Shown: positions 1 to 8,656, numbered from the stretch's first letter. The stretch: DNA of 64,000 nt from an uncultured Roseibium sp. (GCF_963675985.1 NZ_OY780958.1:2480001-2544000), one strand, 5' to 3'. Program-made: numbers and translations. Notes: generated from the letters alone by a model not told the origin.

Positions 1-333
1 GGGCACCGAGATGGTGCCTTCGCGGAACAGGGCCGAATAGGCGCCCTCCACCGTCTTGTTTTTCACCAGATGATCGCGGAAGGCCAGCACGACGCTGTAG
101 TTGTCCGCCGTATCCCGGTCCTGGATTTCCTGCAGCTCGGCCTCGCTGACGGTAGCGAAGGGATCGGCCATCAGGCGTTCGAACAGGCGGTGTTCAACCG
201 CACAGGATTCCTCGACCGGATGGATTTCGGGCCGGGTGAGATAAGCGCGCAGAAGGTCGGGCGTCACAACGAGCCAGCCGTTCTTTTCGCGTTCGACCAG
301 ATGATAGCCGGCGGATTTCCAGAATGGGCGCAT
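1..333 (-). CDS. DUF6352-like protein of the formate dehydrogenase locus (partial, 3' end outside window)
   Basis: The first 111 codons are present; the gene runs off the left edge. It starts at the ATG at 333, which overlaps the TGA of the preceding gene by one base (TGATG), so translation is probably coupled. The start reads MRPFWKSAGYHLVER and includes the segment RPEIHPVEESCAVEH, which I recognise as the DUF6352 family found beside alphaproteobacterial formate dehydrogenases. No signal peptide or membrane segment is visible, so it is probably cytoplasmic. Function is unknown. Its place as the last visible gene of the FDH transcription unit suggests a role in enzyme maturation or control (inference). 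Confidence 0.75.
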   Translation of the reverse strand, partial: MRPFWKSAGYHLVEREKNGWLVVTPDLLRAYLTRPEIHPVEESCAVEHRLFERLMADPFATVSEAELQEIQDRDTADNYSVVLAFRDHLVKNKTVEGAYSALFREGTISVP

Positions 334-827
334 CAAGGCTCCTCTACCACATCCCAGATCCGCGCATGCGGCTTTTCTCCAGGCGGCGTCACGATATGAA
401 AACTTTCGCGGATCGGGCCGTCTTCGCCGATCTCGCGCTTCAGGGCGAGCAATGTATTCAACTCAAGCCCATCCGCCAACTCACGACCGAAGGCGATTTC
501 CGCTTCCGCCGCTTCGCGGGCGGCCTGCTCGGACGGAGCGCCATAATGATCCAGAAGATGGCCGGTCAGCAGGTCGGTGCAGGCATCGATGTCTTCTGTC
601 CGGGCATCGGCCACGCTGACCAGCGTCGAAAAGCCGAACGAGCCGAGCGCCAGAAAGCCGCTGACGAAGGCCTGCCGCTCCTTGCCTGTCAGGTCCGCCG
701 GATCGCCGAACTGACCATGGGCAAAGACGAAACTGCCGGGAATGGCCCAGTCGTTCTCTTGTGCGGCCCGGGGAAAGACATGGGCGTCCGACTGGTCAAA
801 GCGGATGGCTCTCAAAAAGCGCGGCAC
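333..827 (-). CDS. DUF6505-like conserved protein of the formate dehydrogenase locus
   Basis: About 164 residues. I prefer the GTG at 827, because it follows the stop of the upstream gene (829-831) by one base and begins VPRFLRAIRFDQSD, which matches how this family starts. An upstream start at 851 would add eight residues and overlap the previous gene. The protein is acidic and soluble, with no signal peptide and no metal-binding motif. It resembles DUF6505, a family of unknown function that recurs in FDH gene clusters. The order ligase-like / DUF6505 / DUF6352 with one-base junctions indicates a single translationally coupled unit. Confidence 0.7.
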   Translation of the reverse strand: MPRFLRAIRFDQSDAHVFPRAAQENDWAIPGSFVFAHGQFGDPADLTGKERQAFVSGFLALGSFGFSTLVSVADARTEDIDACTDLLTGHLLDHYGAPSEQAAREAAEAEIAFGRELADGLELNTLLALKREIGEDGPIRESFHIVTPPGEKPHARIWDVVEEP

Positions 828-828
828 G

Positions 829-1614
829 TCAGCGCTCCGTGACCGAGGCAAGCGGCTTGGCGATCCGGTCGTCGCAAAGATGCTCGGCGACCTTCAGGAT
901 CTTGACCGGTCCGCCCTCCCCGCCTTCCCGCAGAAGCAGGTTGCCGCTTTCGTCCAGCCCCGTGAAGGTTCCCTGCAAAACGCCCTCGGCCGTGGCAATG
1001 GCGACCTCGTCCCGATAGCCGTCGCATCGGAACAGCCATGCCTCATGCACCGGTTTGAAACCGTCCACCTCCCAGCGATGGACCCAGGTCAGGAAATGGC
1101 GCGAGAGCGACTCCAGGCCGGCAAGGGTTTCCAGGTCCACGGCCCCCTCATCCCACAGGGTCGTGCGGTCCGGGGTCCGGCCCGGCTCGTTCGTGCCGAT
1201 CGGCCTCAGCGCCAACTTGAGCGCCACCGACATCCACAGGGGCGAGCCGTCCTCATCGTCTTCGTCGCTGACGACCATCCGAGCCTCGCCCAGACGCCCC
1301 CCGTTGGCATAAACGGCATGGGGCCAACGCCAGGTGATCGCCAGCTCCGGCGGGCAGAGCGCACCGATGGCGTCGGCCATGGCGGTCATGGCAACGAACA
1401 GCATCTCCTGCGCCCGTGCTCTGGGCACATCCGGCTCGAGAAAAACCGCATAGGAGATCTCAGACGTGTCGCACGACCAGAACAGGTCACCGGCTTCCGC
1501 GGCGCCGCGGTTTACGGCTTCCACGGCAGCTTCCAGCGGGTCGATCGGCGGCACCACCGGGCGGCTTGTCAACAGCGGTGGGAAAGACGGGTCGAAACTC
1601 AGGGCAACGGTCAT
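829..1614 (-). CDS. Biotin/lipoate--protein ligase-family protein (DUF4444 type)
   Basis: 261 residues. The long N-terminal part has the spacing of a biotin/lipoate ligase fold, including an ITWRWPHAVYANGGRLGE stretch like the substrate-lysine region of ligases. The C-terminal 50 residues (YRDEVAIATAEGVLQGTFTG onward) resemble the small beta-barrel domain that follows BirA-type ligases. No canonical GRGRxGR lipoate/biotin motif is seen, so it may be a divergent ligase or a non-catalytic relative. It lies inside the FDH locus, 9 bases before the DUF6494-like gene. What it would modify is not evident; no biotinyl or lipoyl domain is encoded nearby. Confidence 0.7.
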   Translation of the reverse strand: MTVALSFDPSFPPLLTSRPVVPPIDPLEAAVEAVNRGAAEAGDLFWSCDTSEISYAVFLEPDVPRARAQEMLFVAMTAMADAIGALCPPELAITWRWPHAVYANGGRLGEARMVVSDEDDEDGSPLWMSVALKLALRPIGTNEPGRTPDRTTLWDEGAVDLETLAGLESLSRHFLTWVHRWEVDGFKPVHEAWLFRCDGYRDEVAIATAEGVLQGTFTGLDESGNLLLREGGEGGPVKILKVAEHLCDDRIAKPLASVTER

Positions 1615-1623
1615 GACGTGGGC

Positions 1624-1815
1624 CTAGTCCAGATCGATCCGCCCCTTGACCTCATGGACGACGCCGGACCCCTCGATGGTCAGGGTCATTTTCGCATCGA
1701 GATGACCGCCCTCGAGGCCAGCCTTGCGCACATGGTCCTCGATCGCCTGCTGCGAAGTCACGCCGACCTGCTTGAGAAACTTGCGCATGGACATGTTGAA
1801 ATTGTCATTGTTCAT
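1624..1815 (-). CDS. DUF6494-like small protein
   Basis: 63 residues from the ATG at 1815; the longer open frame upstream is not supported. It contains FNMSMRKFLKQVGVTSQQAI followed by a beta-rich tail (AKMTLTIEGSGVVHEVKGRI), which I recognise as the DUF6494 family. A purine stretch (GGAAGG) lies just upstream as a ribosome binding site. Small, soluble and charged. Function unknown. Members recur next to formate dehydrogenase genes, and here it sits between the cytochrome/55-aa genes and the ligase-like gene in the same orientation. Confidence 0.8.
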   Translation of the reverse strand: MNNDNFNMSMRKFLKQVGVTSQQAIEDHVRKAGLEGGHLDAKMTLTIEGSGVVHEVKGRIDLD

Positions 1816-1949
1816 TTTGCGATTCCTTCCCGAATCCAACCCTTTCTTTCTGACAAAGTGATTCAGGTTGTTGAGAGGCTGATTCAACCACCTTCGGAAT
1901 TGATTCACAAAGGCGCTGCAAGGGATTGATTGTGAATCGTTTTTCCGAT

Positions 1950-2117
1950 TCAGTCGTGCTCGCCCGGCCGCTCGCCCATTCCAGGATCGAGGCGGACGGA
2001 GTCGTTGCCGGCCGTGTAGACGGCCCTGGAGGAATGGTCGAGTTCCCTCGTCAAAACGTACCAGGCGGCCACGCCGATCACGGCCATGGCACAGACCCCT
2101 GAGATGAAGGCTTTCAT
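1950..2117 (-). CDS. Small single-span membrane protein (55 aa) of the FDH locus
   Basis: This short gene starts at the ATG at 2117, overlapping the stop of the WD40/cytochrome c gene by four bases (ATGA), so it is almost certainly co-translated with it. It encodes MKAFISGVCAMAVIGVAAWY, a single hydrophobic segment, followed by a polar tail ending PGMGERPGEHD. This fits a small membrane-anchored subunit or a short signal-anchor protein. I do not recognise a named family. Its location suggests a structural or assembly part of the membrane FDH complex (inference). Confidence 0.65.
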   Translation of the reverse strand: MKAFISGVCAMAVIGVAAWYVLTRELDHSSRAVYTAGNDSVRLDPGMGERPGEHD

Positions 2118-3499
2118 TGGGCGGTTCCTCCGGATTGGGTTGACGGGCCATTCGGATCGGTGGCCCGTTTCAGGAAGGCGACGAGCGCGTCACGATCCTC
2201 GACAGTCTTCAGCCGCTGGAGCGGCATTTTCGATCCGGGCGTCACCACATCCGGACCGTGATCGAAAAGATCGGAAATCGTTTTTTCGTTCCAGACGATG
2301 TCGGCGTCCAGAAGCGCTTTCGAATAGGGGTAGCCCGGAAGCGTGCCGGCCCTGCGTCCGAAGACGCCATAGAGCGTCGGCCCGGCACGGTTGCCGCCGT
2401 CCGGCGTCAGACTGTGGCAGACGGAGCACTTGCGGGCAAATTGAAGCTCGCCCGGGTCGTCCGTATTGGTGACCTGGAACCGGCGGGGAAACTCCACCTC
2501 GACCGGCTCGAACGGCTTGCGCGGGGAAATCTGCCAGACATGGATCTGATCGTCGAGGCCGACGTAGAACAGCTTGCTGGCGTCAGCGGTGAAATCCAGT
2601 CCCCAAACCGGACCGTAAGGATTTTCGAATTCCTCAAGCAATTCGAAGCTCGGCAGATCGAACACGCGGATCACGCCATCCCCGCCGCCGCTCGCCACCC
2701 GCTTGTCATCCCTAGAAACCGCCAGGGACAGAACGGGCCGTATGTGCGGCGGCAGCACCTTGACCTCTTCACCGGTCGCGATGTCGAGCACGCCGACCTT
2801 TCCGTCGGTCACGCCGAACATCAGCGTCTTGCCACCGGGCAGCGCCTTCAAGGTATTCACGCCCCAGCCGAAATTGACGAGCTCGCGCTCAAGCTCCCCC
2901 GTATCCAGATCGAACTGGCGGATGCCGCCGTCGTAGGAGGCCGTGAAGACCTTGCCGCCGTCGCGCGAAAAGGCGACGGCATTGACGTTACCGCGATGGC
3001 CGGTCAGGGCAAAGGCCTGATGCGGCGGATCGGCCGCAATGTCGTAGACCCGCGCCTCGTTCTCCCAGGAGGCGACGGCGACGTAACGCTCGTCCGGCGA
3101 CACGTCGAGGCTCAGAACCTTTTCGCCCTTTCCCGAAAAACGGGAAAGCACCGACTGCGTTGTCAGGTCCCACAGAATCATGTCGCTGTCGTCGGACACC
3201 GTCACGGCGCGATTGTCACTCAGGAAGCGGCCATCGTTGACCGCTGCATTGTGACCGATCAACCGCTCAAGCGTCGGTTCCCCCTCCCCGTCGGGCAGGG
3301 TCCATACGATCGCCGCGTAGTCGAAAGACGTCGACAGCAGACGGTCGCCCGAGCTGTCCAGGCTGACGGATTTGACCGGACCGCCATGGCCTGCCAATCG
3401 CTCCGGCCAGCCGGCCAATGCTTCGAAGGCAAGCATCACCGGCGCGGCCAGCGTCGCCATGATCATCGCAGCGGGCCAGAGCCGTCGCGCCTTTGCCAT
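2114..3499 (-). CDS. Periplasmic WD40-repeat / cytochrome c fusion protein
   Basis: 461 residues. An N-terminal signal peptide (MAKARRLWPAAMIMATLAAP) is followed by about seven WD40-type blades (residues 35-325; e.g. LAGHGGPVKSVSLDSSGDRL and ALTGHRGNVNAVAFSRDGGK). A class I cytochrome c domain follows, with haem motif CSVCH at 358-362 and a probable axial Met at 425 (PGSKMPLQ). It is encoded 9 bases after FDH gamma and overlaps the next small gene. The context suggests a periplasmic electron carrier or docking protein that takes electrons from the formate dehydrogenase, or moderates where they go (inference). Fusion of a propeller to a mono-haem cytochrome is itself unusual. Confidence 0.85.
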   Translation of the reverse strand: MAKARRLWPAAMIMATLAAPVMLAFEALAGWPERLAGHGGPVKSVSLDSSGDRLLSTSFDYAAIVWTLPDGEGEPTLERLIGHNAAVNDGRFLSDNRAVTVSDDSDMILWDLTTQSVLSRFSGKGEKVLSLDVSPDERYVAVASWENEARVYDIAADPPHQAFALTGHRGNVNAVAFSRDGGKVFTASYDGGIRQFDLDTGELERELVNFGWGVNTLKALPGGKTLMFGVTDGKVGVLDIATGEEVKVLPPHIRPVLSLAVSRDDKRVASGGGDGVIRVFDLPSFELLEEFENPYGPVWGLDFTADASKLFYVGLDDQIHVWQISPRKPFEPVEVEFPRRFQVTNTDDPGELQFARKCSVCHSLTPDGGNRAGPTLYGVFGRRAGTLPGYPYSKALLDADIVWNEKTISDLFDHGPDVVTPGSKMPLQRLKTVEDRDALVAFLKRATDPNGPSTQSGGTAQ

Positions 3500-3508
3500 G
3501 ACACAGTC

Positions 3509-4654
3509 CTATTCGGCCGGTTGCGGCGCGCCCCCGGAACCGGAGGCCTTGTGGATGTCGGCCTGGTGTTCCTCCACCCAGATCGAATGGTGTTCCTTCG
3601 CCCAGTTGAGATCGACCTCGCCGGAGCCCATGGCGTCGAACGCGCCTTCCATGCCGATGGAGCCGATGTAGATATGGGCCAGGATCACGCAGACCATGAA
3701 GACGGCCATGATCGAATGCCACAGCGCGTTGAGTTGCTGCTCCTGCAGCGCCGTCAGCGCCGTCGGAAGTTCCGTACCGAAAATCAGGTTCACCTTGTCG
3801 AAGGTGCCGGCGAAGAAATGGGTGGTGAACGGGAACAGCAGCGCCCAGCCTGAGAGCGACAGCGACACGCCGCCGATGATCACTGCCCAGAAGATCACCT
3901 TCTGACCGGCGTTAAACTTCTTCGCCGGCGGATGCAGCTTCTTGGAAAAGATGCCGCCGCCCTGGAGGAGCCACTTGATGTCGGTCCGGTCCGGCAGATT
4001 GTGGCGCACCCACATGACGAAAATCATCGCAAGACCGGCCATGAAGGCGAAGGCGAGATAGTTGTGCAGGTACTTTCCCATCTGTGTGAGGAAGCCGAAG
4101 GCACCGTCACCAATGACCGGCTTCAGCACATAGCGGCCGTAGAGAATGTTCAGACCGGTCAGGCCGAGGATGATGAAGGAGACGGCGAGCATCCAGTGGC
4201 CGAAGCGTTCCACCGCCTTGAACCGGGTGATGGTCTGGTTCGACTTTCCATGCTCGATGCGGATGCGGCCGCGGATAGCGTAGAACAGGCCGAGGACGAC
4301 GATGGTGCCGAGCAGCGCCCAGCTGGCATAGAGCGTTAGCGGTCCGTTGCGGAACGAACGCCAGGCCTCGCCTTCCGACTGGACCAGGGTTCCGGCCTTC
4401 TTGTCGGGAATGGAGACATTGCCCTGCAGGCCGTGGCGCACCGCGCGCCAGTAATCGGAATCGGACGTCGTGCCCAGCGTGTCGCCCGGAACCATGCCGC
4501 CGGACGGACTTGCCTCCGGCGCCGCATTCGGCGCAAGCGAATTCTGCGCCGCGGCCGGATTGCCGGCGAGCGCGAAGGCGATCATCGCGAAGGCCAGAAG
4601 CGGCAAAAGACCGCGCGAGCCGAAGTGTCTTATCGTTTTCCGGTTACAGATCAT
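3509..4654 (-). CDS. fdoI: Formate dehydrogenase subunit gamma (cytochrome b556)
   Basis: 381 residues from the ATG at 4654, chosen because AGGAGA lies five bases before it; the longer frame lacks this. It has a signal-type N-terminus ending at NPAAAQNS, then the di-haem cytochrome b core of FDH gamma subunits: FKAVERFGHWMLAVSFIILG, LHNYLAFAFMAGLAMIFVMW, KVIFWAVIIGGVSLSLSGWA and ALWHSIMAVFMVCVILAHIY. The histidines in helices 1, 2 and 4 are candidate haem ligands. It anchors the alpha/beta pair to the inner membrane and passes electrons to quinone. The N-terminus is longer than in E. coli FdnI/FdoI, as is usual for the proteobacterial three-TMS-plus-leader type. Confidence 0.93.
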   Translation of the reverse strand: MICNRKTIRHFGSRGLLPLLAFAMIAFALAGNPAAAQNSLAPNAAPEASPSGGMVPGDTLGTTSDSDYWRAVRHGLQGNVSIPDKKAGTLVQSEGEAWRSFRNGPLTLYASWALLGTIVVLGLFYAIRGRIRIEHGKSNQTITRFKAVERFGHWMLAVSFIILGLTGLNILYGRYVLKPVIGDGAFGFLTQMGKYLHNYLAFAFMAGLAMIFVMWVRHNLPDRTDIKWLLQGGGIFSKKLHPPAKKFNAGQKVIFWAVIIGGVSLSLSGWALLFPFTTHFFAGTFDKVNLIFGTELPTALTALQEQQLNALWHSIMAVFMVCVILAHIYIGSIGMEGAFDAMGSGEVDLNWAKEHHSIWVEEHQADIHKASGSGGAPQPAE

Positions 4655-4732
4655 CTGGTTCTCCTGATGCCTCCCCTGCGCCCGGGTTTCCGTCCTCCGG
4701 TTGCACATGGGGCTTGCAAGTCTGTTCGCCGA

Positions 4733-4939
4733 TCAGAACTTTTGTTGTTCGCCACGGAAGCGCAATTCGCGCCGCTGCGCGTCTGTCAGCCCGGTATCCG
4801 TCTTGCCTTCATATTGGCCTTTTTCCAGCTTGATCGGCCTATTTTCTTCCTGTTCGCGGCATCCGGCAAGTCCGGTCAAAGCGAACAGCGCACCGACCAG
4901 GACCAAATGCCCCGCCGTCTTGGTGGATTTGGAGATCAT
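4733..4939 (-). CDS. Small lipoprotein of the FDH locus
   Basis: 68 residues with a lipoprotein signal: the hydrophobic run GHLVLVGALFALTGLAGC ends in a lipobox with the Cys near residue 27. A short charged tail follows (REQEENRPIKLEKGQYEGKT, then ...LTDAQRRELRFRGEQQKF). It lies between FDH beta and FDH gamma in the same orientation. No named family recognised. Lipid anchoring puts it on the periplasmic face of the membrane, where the FDH alpha/beta module sits. Confidence 0.7.
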   Translation of the reverse strand: MISKSTKTAGHLVLVGALFALTGLAGCREQEENRPIKLEKGQYEGKTDTGLTDAQRRELRFRGEQQKF

Positions 4940-5055
4940 CGATCCGACTTCCCGACTACAGTCCGCGGTTCCATTGCTATCAAGGCAGAAAACGGAGACG
5001 ACTGGTCAGCCGCCTCCGTCCTTTTATCGTTCAAGCGATCCGCCAAGGGACGCTT

Positions 5056-5655
5056 TTAGAAGTTGCCGGCCTTCTGGCTGTAGGCAGTGCCCCAGCCCCA
5101 GGCGCCGGAGCCGAAGCCACGGGCAACCACACGCTCGCGATAAATCGCGGAGACCACGTCGCCGTCACCGGCAAGCAGGGCCTTGGTGGAGCACATTTCC
5201 GCACACAGCGGCAGCTTGCCTTCCGCGAGGCGGTTACGGCCGTATTTCTGGAATTCGGCCGCGGAGTTGTCCTCTTCCGGACCGCCGTTACAGAACGTGC
5301 ACTTGTCCATCTTGCCGCGGGACCCGAAGTTGCCGGCCTGCGGATACTGCGGCGCGCCGAAGGGGCATGCATAGAAGCAATAGCCGCAGCCGATGCACAG
5401 ATCCTTGGAGTGGAGAACCACCCCTTCATCCGATTGGTAGAAGCAATCGACAGGGCACACAGCCGTGCACGGTGCGTCCGAACAGTGCATGCAGGCCACC
5501 GAGATGGACCTCTCGCCCGGCTTGCCGTCGTTGATGGTGACAACGCGGCGGCGGTTGATGCCCCAAGGCACCTCGTTTTCGTTCTTACAGGCCGTGACGC
5601 AGGCGTTGCACTCGATGCAGCGTTCGGCGTCACAGAGGAATTTCATTCGTGCCAT
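5056..5655 (-). CDS. fdh3B: Formate dehydrogenase beta subunit, four [4Fe-4S] ferredoxin (FDH3 type)
   Basis: 199 residues. Four cysteine groups for [4Fe-4S] clusters are visible: CIECNACVTACK (from residue 13), CMHCSDAPCTAVCPVDC, CIGCGYCFYACPFG, and a split CTFC...CAEMC. This is the electron-transfer subunit that links the molybdenum site of the alpha subunit to the cytochrome b gamma subunit. It lacks the C-terminal membrane helix of E. coli FdnH, so membrane contact must rely on gamma. It follows FDH alpha by 14 bases, with a GGAGG-type ribosome site between them. Confidence 0.95.
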   Translation of the reverse strand: MARMKFLCDAERCIECNACVTACKNENEVPWGINRRRVVTINDGKPGERSISVACMHCSDAPCTAVCPVDCFYQSDEGVVLHSKDLCIGCGYCFYACPFGAPQYPQAGNFGSRGKMDKCTFCNGGPEEDNSAAEFQKYGRNRLAEGKLPLCAEMCSTKALLAGDGDVVSAIYRERVVARGFGSGAWGWGTAYSQKAGNF

Positions 5656-5669
5656 GACTTCTCCCTCCC

Positions 5670-8567
5670 TTAAGCCGCGCGCTCAATGCGGCACAATGTT
5701 GCTTTTGTTTCCTGCATCTGGGTGACGCTGTCGTATCCGTAGGTCTGAGCCGTGTTGGATGCTTCACCCAGAACGTAGGGGTCTGCGCCGGCGGGGTATT
5801 TGCTTCTCAGGTCCTCGCCCTGGTAGTGACCGCCGAAGTGGAACGGCATGAAGGCAACGCCCCTGCCGACCCGCTCGGTCAGCATGGCCATCACCTTGAC
5901 CTTGCCGCCTTCCGGACCGTGGACCCAGACCATCTCCCCGTCGCGAATGCCGATATCGTTGGCATCGGCCGTGTTGATTTCCACGAACATGTCCTGCTGA
6001 AGCTCGGCCAGCCACGGGTTGGACCGGGTTTCGTCGCCACCGCCTTCGTATTCGACGAGGCGCCCGGAGGTCAGGATCATCGGGAAGTCCTTGGAGAAGT
6101 CGTTTTCCTGAATCGACTTGTAGGCCGTCGGCACGCGCCAGAAGGTCTTGTCGTCATAGGTCGCATACTTGTCCAGAAGATCCCGGCGATTGGTGTAGAG
6201 CGGCTCGCGGTGCAGCGGCACCGGATCCGGGAAGGTCCAGACCACCGCGCGGGCCTTGGCGTTGCCGAACGGCGCACAGCCGTGCTTGATCGCCACCCGC
6301 TGGATGCCGCCGGACAGGTCGGTCTTCCAGTTGGTCTTGTCTCCGGCCACCGCTTCGATGGACGCGCGTTCTTCGTCGGTCAGATCGCCGTCCCAGCCGA
6401 GGCTTTTCAGCATCGCCATGGTGAATTCCGGATAACCGTCCTTGATTTCCGAGCCTTCCGGCCAGGAATCCTCGGCCAGAAGGTTGTCGCCGTTGCGTTC
6501 CACCCCGAAGCGGGCACGGAAACACAGGCCGCCTTCGGCAACCGGGATCGACGGATCGTAGAGGTTCGCCGTTCCCGGATGGCCCATCTCCGCCGTGCCC
6601 CAGCACGGCCAGGGCATGCCGTAGAAATCGCCATCGCACGGACCGCCGTTCGCCCGCAGGCTGGTGCGGTCGAAGGTGTGCTGGTTGGCCATGTGCAGCT
6701 TCAGCCGCTCCGGCGACTGGCCGGTGTAGCCGATGGTCCACATGCCCTTGTTGATTTCGCGGGTCACGTCCTCGATCAGCGGCTCCTCGCCATTGACCTC
6801 GATGTTCTTGAACATCTCGTCCGCAAAGCCGAGCTTCTTGGCGAGCTTGTACATGATCATGTGGTCCGGCAGGGATTCGAACAGCGGCTCGACCACCGTC
6901 TCGCGCCACTGGATCGACCGGTTGGAGGCCGTCACCGATCCGTAGGTCTCGAACTGGGTCGAGGCCGGAAGCAGATAGACGCCGTCCTTGCGGTCGGACA
7001 GGATCGCGGACATGGTCGGATAGGGATCGATCACGACGAGCGTGTCGAGCTTTTCCATCGCCACCTTCATATCCGGCAAACGGGTCTGCGAGTTCGGCGC
7101 ATGCCCCCAGAACACCATCACCTTGGTGTTGTGCGGCTGCTGCAGATTGTCCTCGTCCTCAAGCACGCCGTCGATCCAGCGGGACACGGGAATGCCCTTC
7201 TGGTTGATCATGGCGACGTCCTTGCCGTCCGCCCCCTTCATGCTGGCGAAACGTCCGCGGATGTAGTCGACATCCACATCCCAGACGCGCGCCCAGTGAG
7301 CCCAGGACCCGTCGGCGAGACCGTAGTAGCCCGGCAGGGTATCCGCCAGAACACCAAGGTCGGTCGCACCCTGAACATTGTCGTGACCGCGGAAGATGTT
7401 GGTGCCGCCGCCGGACTTGCCCATGTTTCCCAGGGCAAGCTGCAGGATGCAGTAGGCGCGGGTATTGTTGTTGCCGTTGGTGTGCTGGGTGCCGCCCATG
7501 CACCAGATCACGGTGCCCGGACGGTTGTTGGCCAGCGTCCTGGCAACGCGCTTGAGCTGCGAGCCGGGCACGCCGGTGACACGCTCGACTTCTTCCGGCG
7601 TCCACTTGGCCACTTCGGCCTTGACCTCATCCATGCCCCAGACGCGCTGGCGAATGAATTCCTTGTCTTCCCAGCCGTTGTCGAAGATGTGCCACAGAAT
7701 GCCCCAGACGAGGGCGACGTCCGTTCCGGGACGGAAGCGGACATATTCGGAGGCGTGGGCCGCTGTGCGCGTGAAACGCGGATCGCAAACGATCAGCGGC
7801 GCATTGTTTTCTTCCTTTGCCTTCAACACATGCAGAAGTGATACCGGATGTGCCTCGGCCGGATTGCCGCCGATGATGAAGATGGCGCGCGAATTGTGGA
7901 TGTCGTTGTAGGAATTGGTCATTGCGCCGTAGCCCCAGGTGTTGGCAACACCTGCGACCGTGGTCGAGTGACAGATACGCGCCTGGTGATCGACGTTGTT
8001 CGTGCCGAAGAAGGCCGCGAACTTGCGCATCAAATAGGCCTGCTCGTTGCTGTGCTTGGCCGAGCCCAGCCAATAGACGCTGTCCGGACCGTCCTTCTCG
8101 CGCACATCCAGGATCTTGTCGCCGAGTTCCTCGATGGCCTGATCCCAGGAGATACGCTCCCACTTGCCGTTGACCAGCTTGGTCGGATACTTCAGCCGGC
8201 GCTCACCATGGGCGTGTTCGCGCACCGCAGCGCCCTTGGCGCAATGGGAACCGAGGTTGAACGGGCTGTCGAAACCGGGTTCCTGACCGATCCAGACACC
8301 GTCCTTGACCTCGGCCAGCACCGTGCAGCCGACAGAGCAATGGGTGCAGACCGACTTCTTGATATCGACCTTGCCGGCGGTGGCCGCCTGGGCCTGGGCC
8401 TTCTGTACCATGCCGCCGGATGCGGCCGAAATGGCGGCCAGACTGCCGGCAGCAACACCGGACCGGCGGAGGAACGTCCGGCGATCCATGGTGGTCGCGC
8501 CAAAGTCGGCCAGAGCAGATGAAAGCCGGCCGCGCCGCGCCACACCGCTTGTTTTTTTTCTGAGCAT
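5670..8567 (-). CDS. fdhA: Formate dehydrogenase alpha subunit (molybdopterin, Cys-type, TAT-exported)
   Basis: 965 residues from the ATG at 8567 (GGGAGA ribosome site). It oxidises formate to CO2 at a Mo-bis-MGD centre. A twin-arginine leader is visible (MDRRTFLRRSGVAAGS, R29-R30), then a [4Fe-4S] motif (C74, C77, C81, C109). The Mo ligand lies in HQARICHSTTV, with Cys199 where E. coli FDH-N has selenocysteine, so no Sec machinery is needed. The C-terminal domain contains the MGD-binding stretch SGRLVEYEGGGDETRSNPWL. Length and domain order fit the respiratory FDH-N/FDH-O class. It follows the TAT-target gene and precedes beta, and depends on FdhD and MobA encoded at 14246-15792. Confidence 0.96.
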   Translation of the reverse strand: MLRKKTSGVARRGRLSSALADFGATTMDRRTFLRRSGVAAGSLAAISAASGGMVQKAQAQAATAGKVDIKKSVCTHCSVGCTVLAEVKDGVWIGQEPGFDSPFNLGSHCAKGAAVREHAHGERRLKYPTKLVNGKWERISWDQAIEELGDKILDVREKDGPDSVYWLGSAKHSNEQAYLMRKFAAFFGTNNVDHQARICHSTTVAGVANTWGYGAMTNSYNDIHNSRAIFIIGGNPAEAHPVSLLHVLKAKEENNAPLIVCDPRFTRTAAHASEYVRFRPGTDVALVWGILWHIFDNGWEDKEFIRQRVWGMDEVKAEVAKWTPEEVERVTGVPGSQLKRVARTLANNRPGTVIWCMGGTQHTNGNNNTRAYCILQLALGNMGKSGGGTNIFRGHDNVQGATDLGVLADTLPGYYGLADGSWAHWARVWDVDVDYIRGRFASMKGADGKDVAMINQKGIPVSRWIDGVLEDEDNLQQPHNTKVMVFWGHAPNSQTRLPDMKVAMEKLDTLVVIDPYPTMSAILSDRKDGVYLLPASTQFETYGSVTASNRSIQWRETVVEPLFESLPDHMIMYKLAKKLGFADEMFKNIEVNGEEPLIEDVTREINKGMWTIGYTGQSPERLKLHMANQHTFDRTSLRANGGPCDGDFYGMPWPCWGTAEMGHPGTANLYDPSIPVAEGGLCFRARFGVERNGDNLLAEDSWPEGSEIKDGYPEFTMAMLKSLGWDGDLTDEERASIEAVAGDKTNWKTDLSGGIQRVAIKHGCAPFGNAKARAVVWTFPDPVPLHREPLYTNRRDLLDKYATYDDKTFWRVPTAYKSIQENDFSKDFPMILTSGRLVEYEGGGDETRSNPWLAELQQDMFVEINTADANDIGIRDGEMVWVHGPEGGKVKVMAMLTERVGRGVAFMPFHFGGHYQGEDLRSKYPAGADPYVLGEASNTAQTYGYDSVTQMQETKATLCRIERAA

Positions 8568-8656
8568 TCTTGTCTCTCCCTCGATCGGAACCGTGAAGGA
8601 CAGCCGTCCAGCCAATTCCCCGAACCGATCCGCCGCGTCGCAGACCGGTTAATTGT

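Noticed and set aside
742..1929. 395-codon open frame on the plus strand
   Set aside because: Runs antisense to the recognised ligase-like and DUF6494-like genes, has Arg/Gly/Pro-rich composition and no family features; a GC-driven shadow.
2258..3853. 531-codon open frame on the plus strand
   Set aside because: Antisense to the WD40/cytochrome c and FDH gamma genes; composition typical of a shadow frame.
5826..7841. 671-codon open frame on the plus strand
   Set aside because: Antisense to fdhA, which has unmistakable motifs; no ribosome site.
7900..8565. Selenocysteine in FDH alpha
   Set aside because: The position that would hold Sec is an ordinary Cys codon (ICHSTT) and no in-frame TGA occurs.
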